The notes under the pieces: model-generated
The model's input: the letters and a program-made list of their open reading frames with translations, nothing else
The model's database searches: none
Told to the model about the DNA's origin: nothing
Program-made: the position numbers and the translations under genes
NCBI GenBank assembly: GCA_021798135.1
Contig: JAJZYI010000231.1
Location: forward strand, 1 to 5,458
DNA length: 5,458 nucleotides
Direction of reading: 5' to 3'
Source of the DNA: Actinomycetes bacterium
GTDB taxonomy: Bacteria; Actinomycetota; Acidimicrobiia; Acidimicrobiales; UBA8190
In this document: positions 4,997 to 5,458 of the stretch, piece after piece
Layout of the letters: each line of letters begins with the position of its first letter
How positions within the stretch are numbered: position 1 is the first letter of the stretch

Positions 4997-5439
4997 GACC
5001 GGCCCCGCCGCTCGGCACCGGGTTCGACGCGAGCCCGGGCGAGGGTCACCGCGTCCGGGTCGGGCCCGCTGCTCGCGTCGGCGTCGTCCTCGTCACCCTC
5101 CCAGTACCGGGGCCGTCGCACCACCATGGCCGGTCGCGGTGCGGCAGCGGAGCGGGTCGGGCTCGGCGGCCCGGACGGGCCGGAGGGTCCCCGGCCGGCA
5201 GGTCCGCTGCCGGAGGGTCCCCGGCCGGCAGGTCCGCTGCCGGAGGGTCCCTGGACGGCGGGTCCCCGGCCGGCGGACGGCTGGCCGGCTCGAGCGGCAC
5301 GGCCACCCGACCGCTCCTCCACCGGGCCGGACGCTGTCGTGCCCGCCTCCTCCGAGCTCCGGCCCGGTGCCCGTGACCGAGCGGCGCCGGCGGCCGCGCC
5401 CCCCAGGACGCGGACCCGCTGCCGCCCCCCGCCGGTCAC
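4993..5439 (-). CDS. Gly/Ser/Pro/Arg-rich hypothetical protein, possibly 5'-truncated by the window
   Basis: At least 148 residues from the GTG at 5439; no in-frame stop occurs between there and the window end, so the true start may lie outside. Most of the protein is low-complexity (Gly, Pro, Ser, Ala, Arg), with a ten-residue repeat GPSGSGPAGR twice near residues 64-83 and a degenerate third copy. The C-terminal 44 residues differ in character: MVVRRPRYWEGDEDDADASSGPD, then VTLARARVEPG. An ATG at 5127 could start a 44-residue protein of just this part. Its TGA overlaps the DUF3151 start as ATGA, which supports translation of this frame. No signal peptide, domain or catalytic motif is seen. 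It could be a disordered regulatory or linker protein; function unknown. Existence is moderately supported, and the start is uncertain. Confidence 0.5.
   Translation of the reverse strand: MTGGGRQRVRVLGGAAAGAARSRAPGRSSEEAGTTASGPVEERSGGRAARAGQPSAGRGPAVQGPSGSGPAGRGPSGSGPAGRGPSGPSGPPSPTRSAAAPRPAMVVRRPRYWEGDEDDADASSGPDPDAVTLARARVEPGAERRGRS
5181..5270. repeat. 30-nt tandem repeat inside the low-complexity gene
   Basis: Two perfect 30-nt copies at 5181-5210 and 5211-5240 (each starting cggagggtccccggccggca), followed by a third copy at 5241-5270 matching about 25 of 30 positions. On the minus strand each perfect copy encodes ten residues, so expansions or losses keep the frame. Confidence 0.9.
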
Positions 5440-5458
5440 CGCAGCGCCGCCGGGGACC

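Overview
The window is very GC-rich, with strong G/C preference at third codon positions, frequent GTG starts and a DUF3151-family gene, a family I know only from actinobacteria. Together these point to a chromosomal segment of a high-GC actinobacterium, possibly of the Acidimicrobiia (Iamia-like). The lineage is an inference from composition and protein style. I see no mobile element, CRISPR array, tRNA or rRNA.

Layout. (1) Positions 81-2434, plus strand: a two-gene unit. The first gene is a B12-binding-type radical SAM protein ending in a CCAEP tail, the cysteine form of a family that elsewhere carries selenocysteine (CUAEP). The second encodes an eight-cysteine protein whose spacing resembles DUF3109/YkgJ-type metal-binding cysteine clusters. 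(2) Positions 2522-3168: two small divergently transcribed genes, a 65-residue zinc-ribbon-like protein (minus) and a 76-residue unknown protein (plus). The 218-bp region between them holds two palindromes and two promoter-like elements. (3) Positions 3181-3338: six 21-nt hairpin-forming repeats with alternating 4-nt and 10-nt spacers, lying between convergent genes. The last unit contains the stop codon of the minus-strand gene. (4) Positions 3329 to the right edge, minus strand: four consecutively overlapping genes read from right to left. They are a Gly/Ser/Pro-rich unknown protein (possibly cut by the window edge), a DUF3151 protein, an exported or lipoprotein-like protein with a Thr-rich C-terminus, and a flavin reductase-like FMN-binding protein with a repetitive N-terminal extension.

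How the genes may work together. The radical SAM and cysteine-rich genes are probably co-transcribed and may act on or with each other, but this rests only on adjacency and cysteine content. The minus-strand genes are joined by ATGA, GTGA and 20-nt overlaps, so they are very probably one translationally coupled operon; its promoter lies outside the window or in the last few bases. Short tandem repeats recur in and between genes (16, 21, 30 and 25/31-nt periods), so this stretch seems prone to repeat expansion. The most unusual items are the CCAEP radical SAM and eight-Cys pair and the hairpin repeat array.
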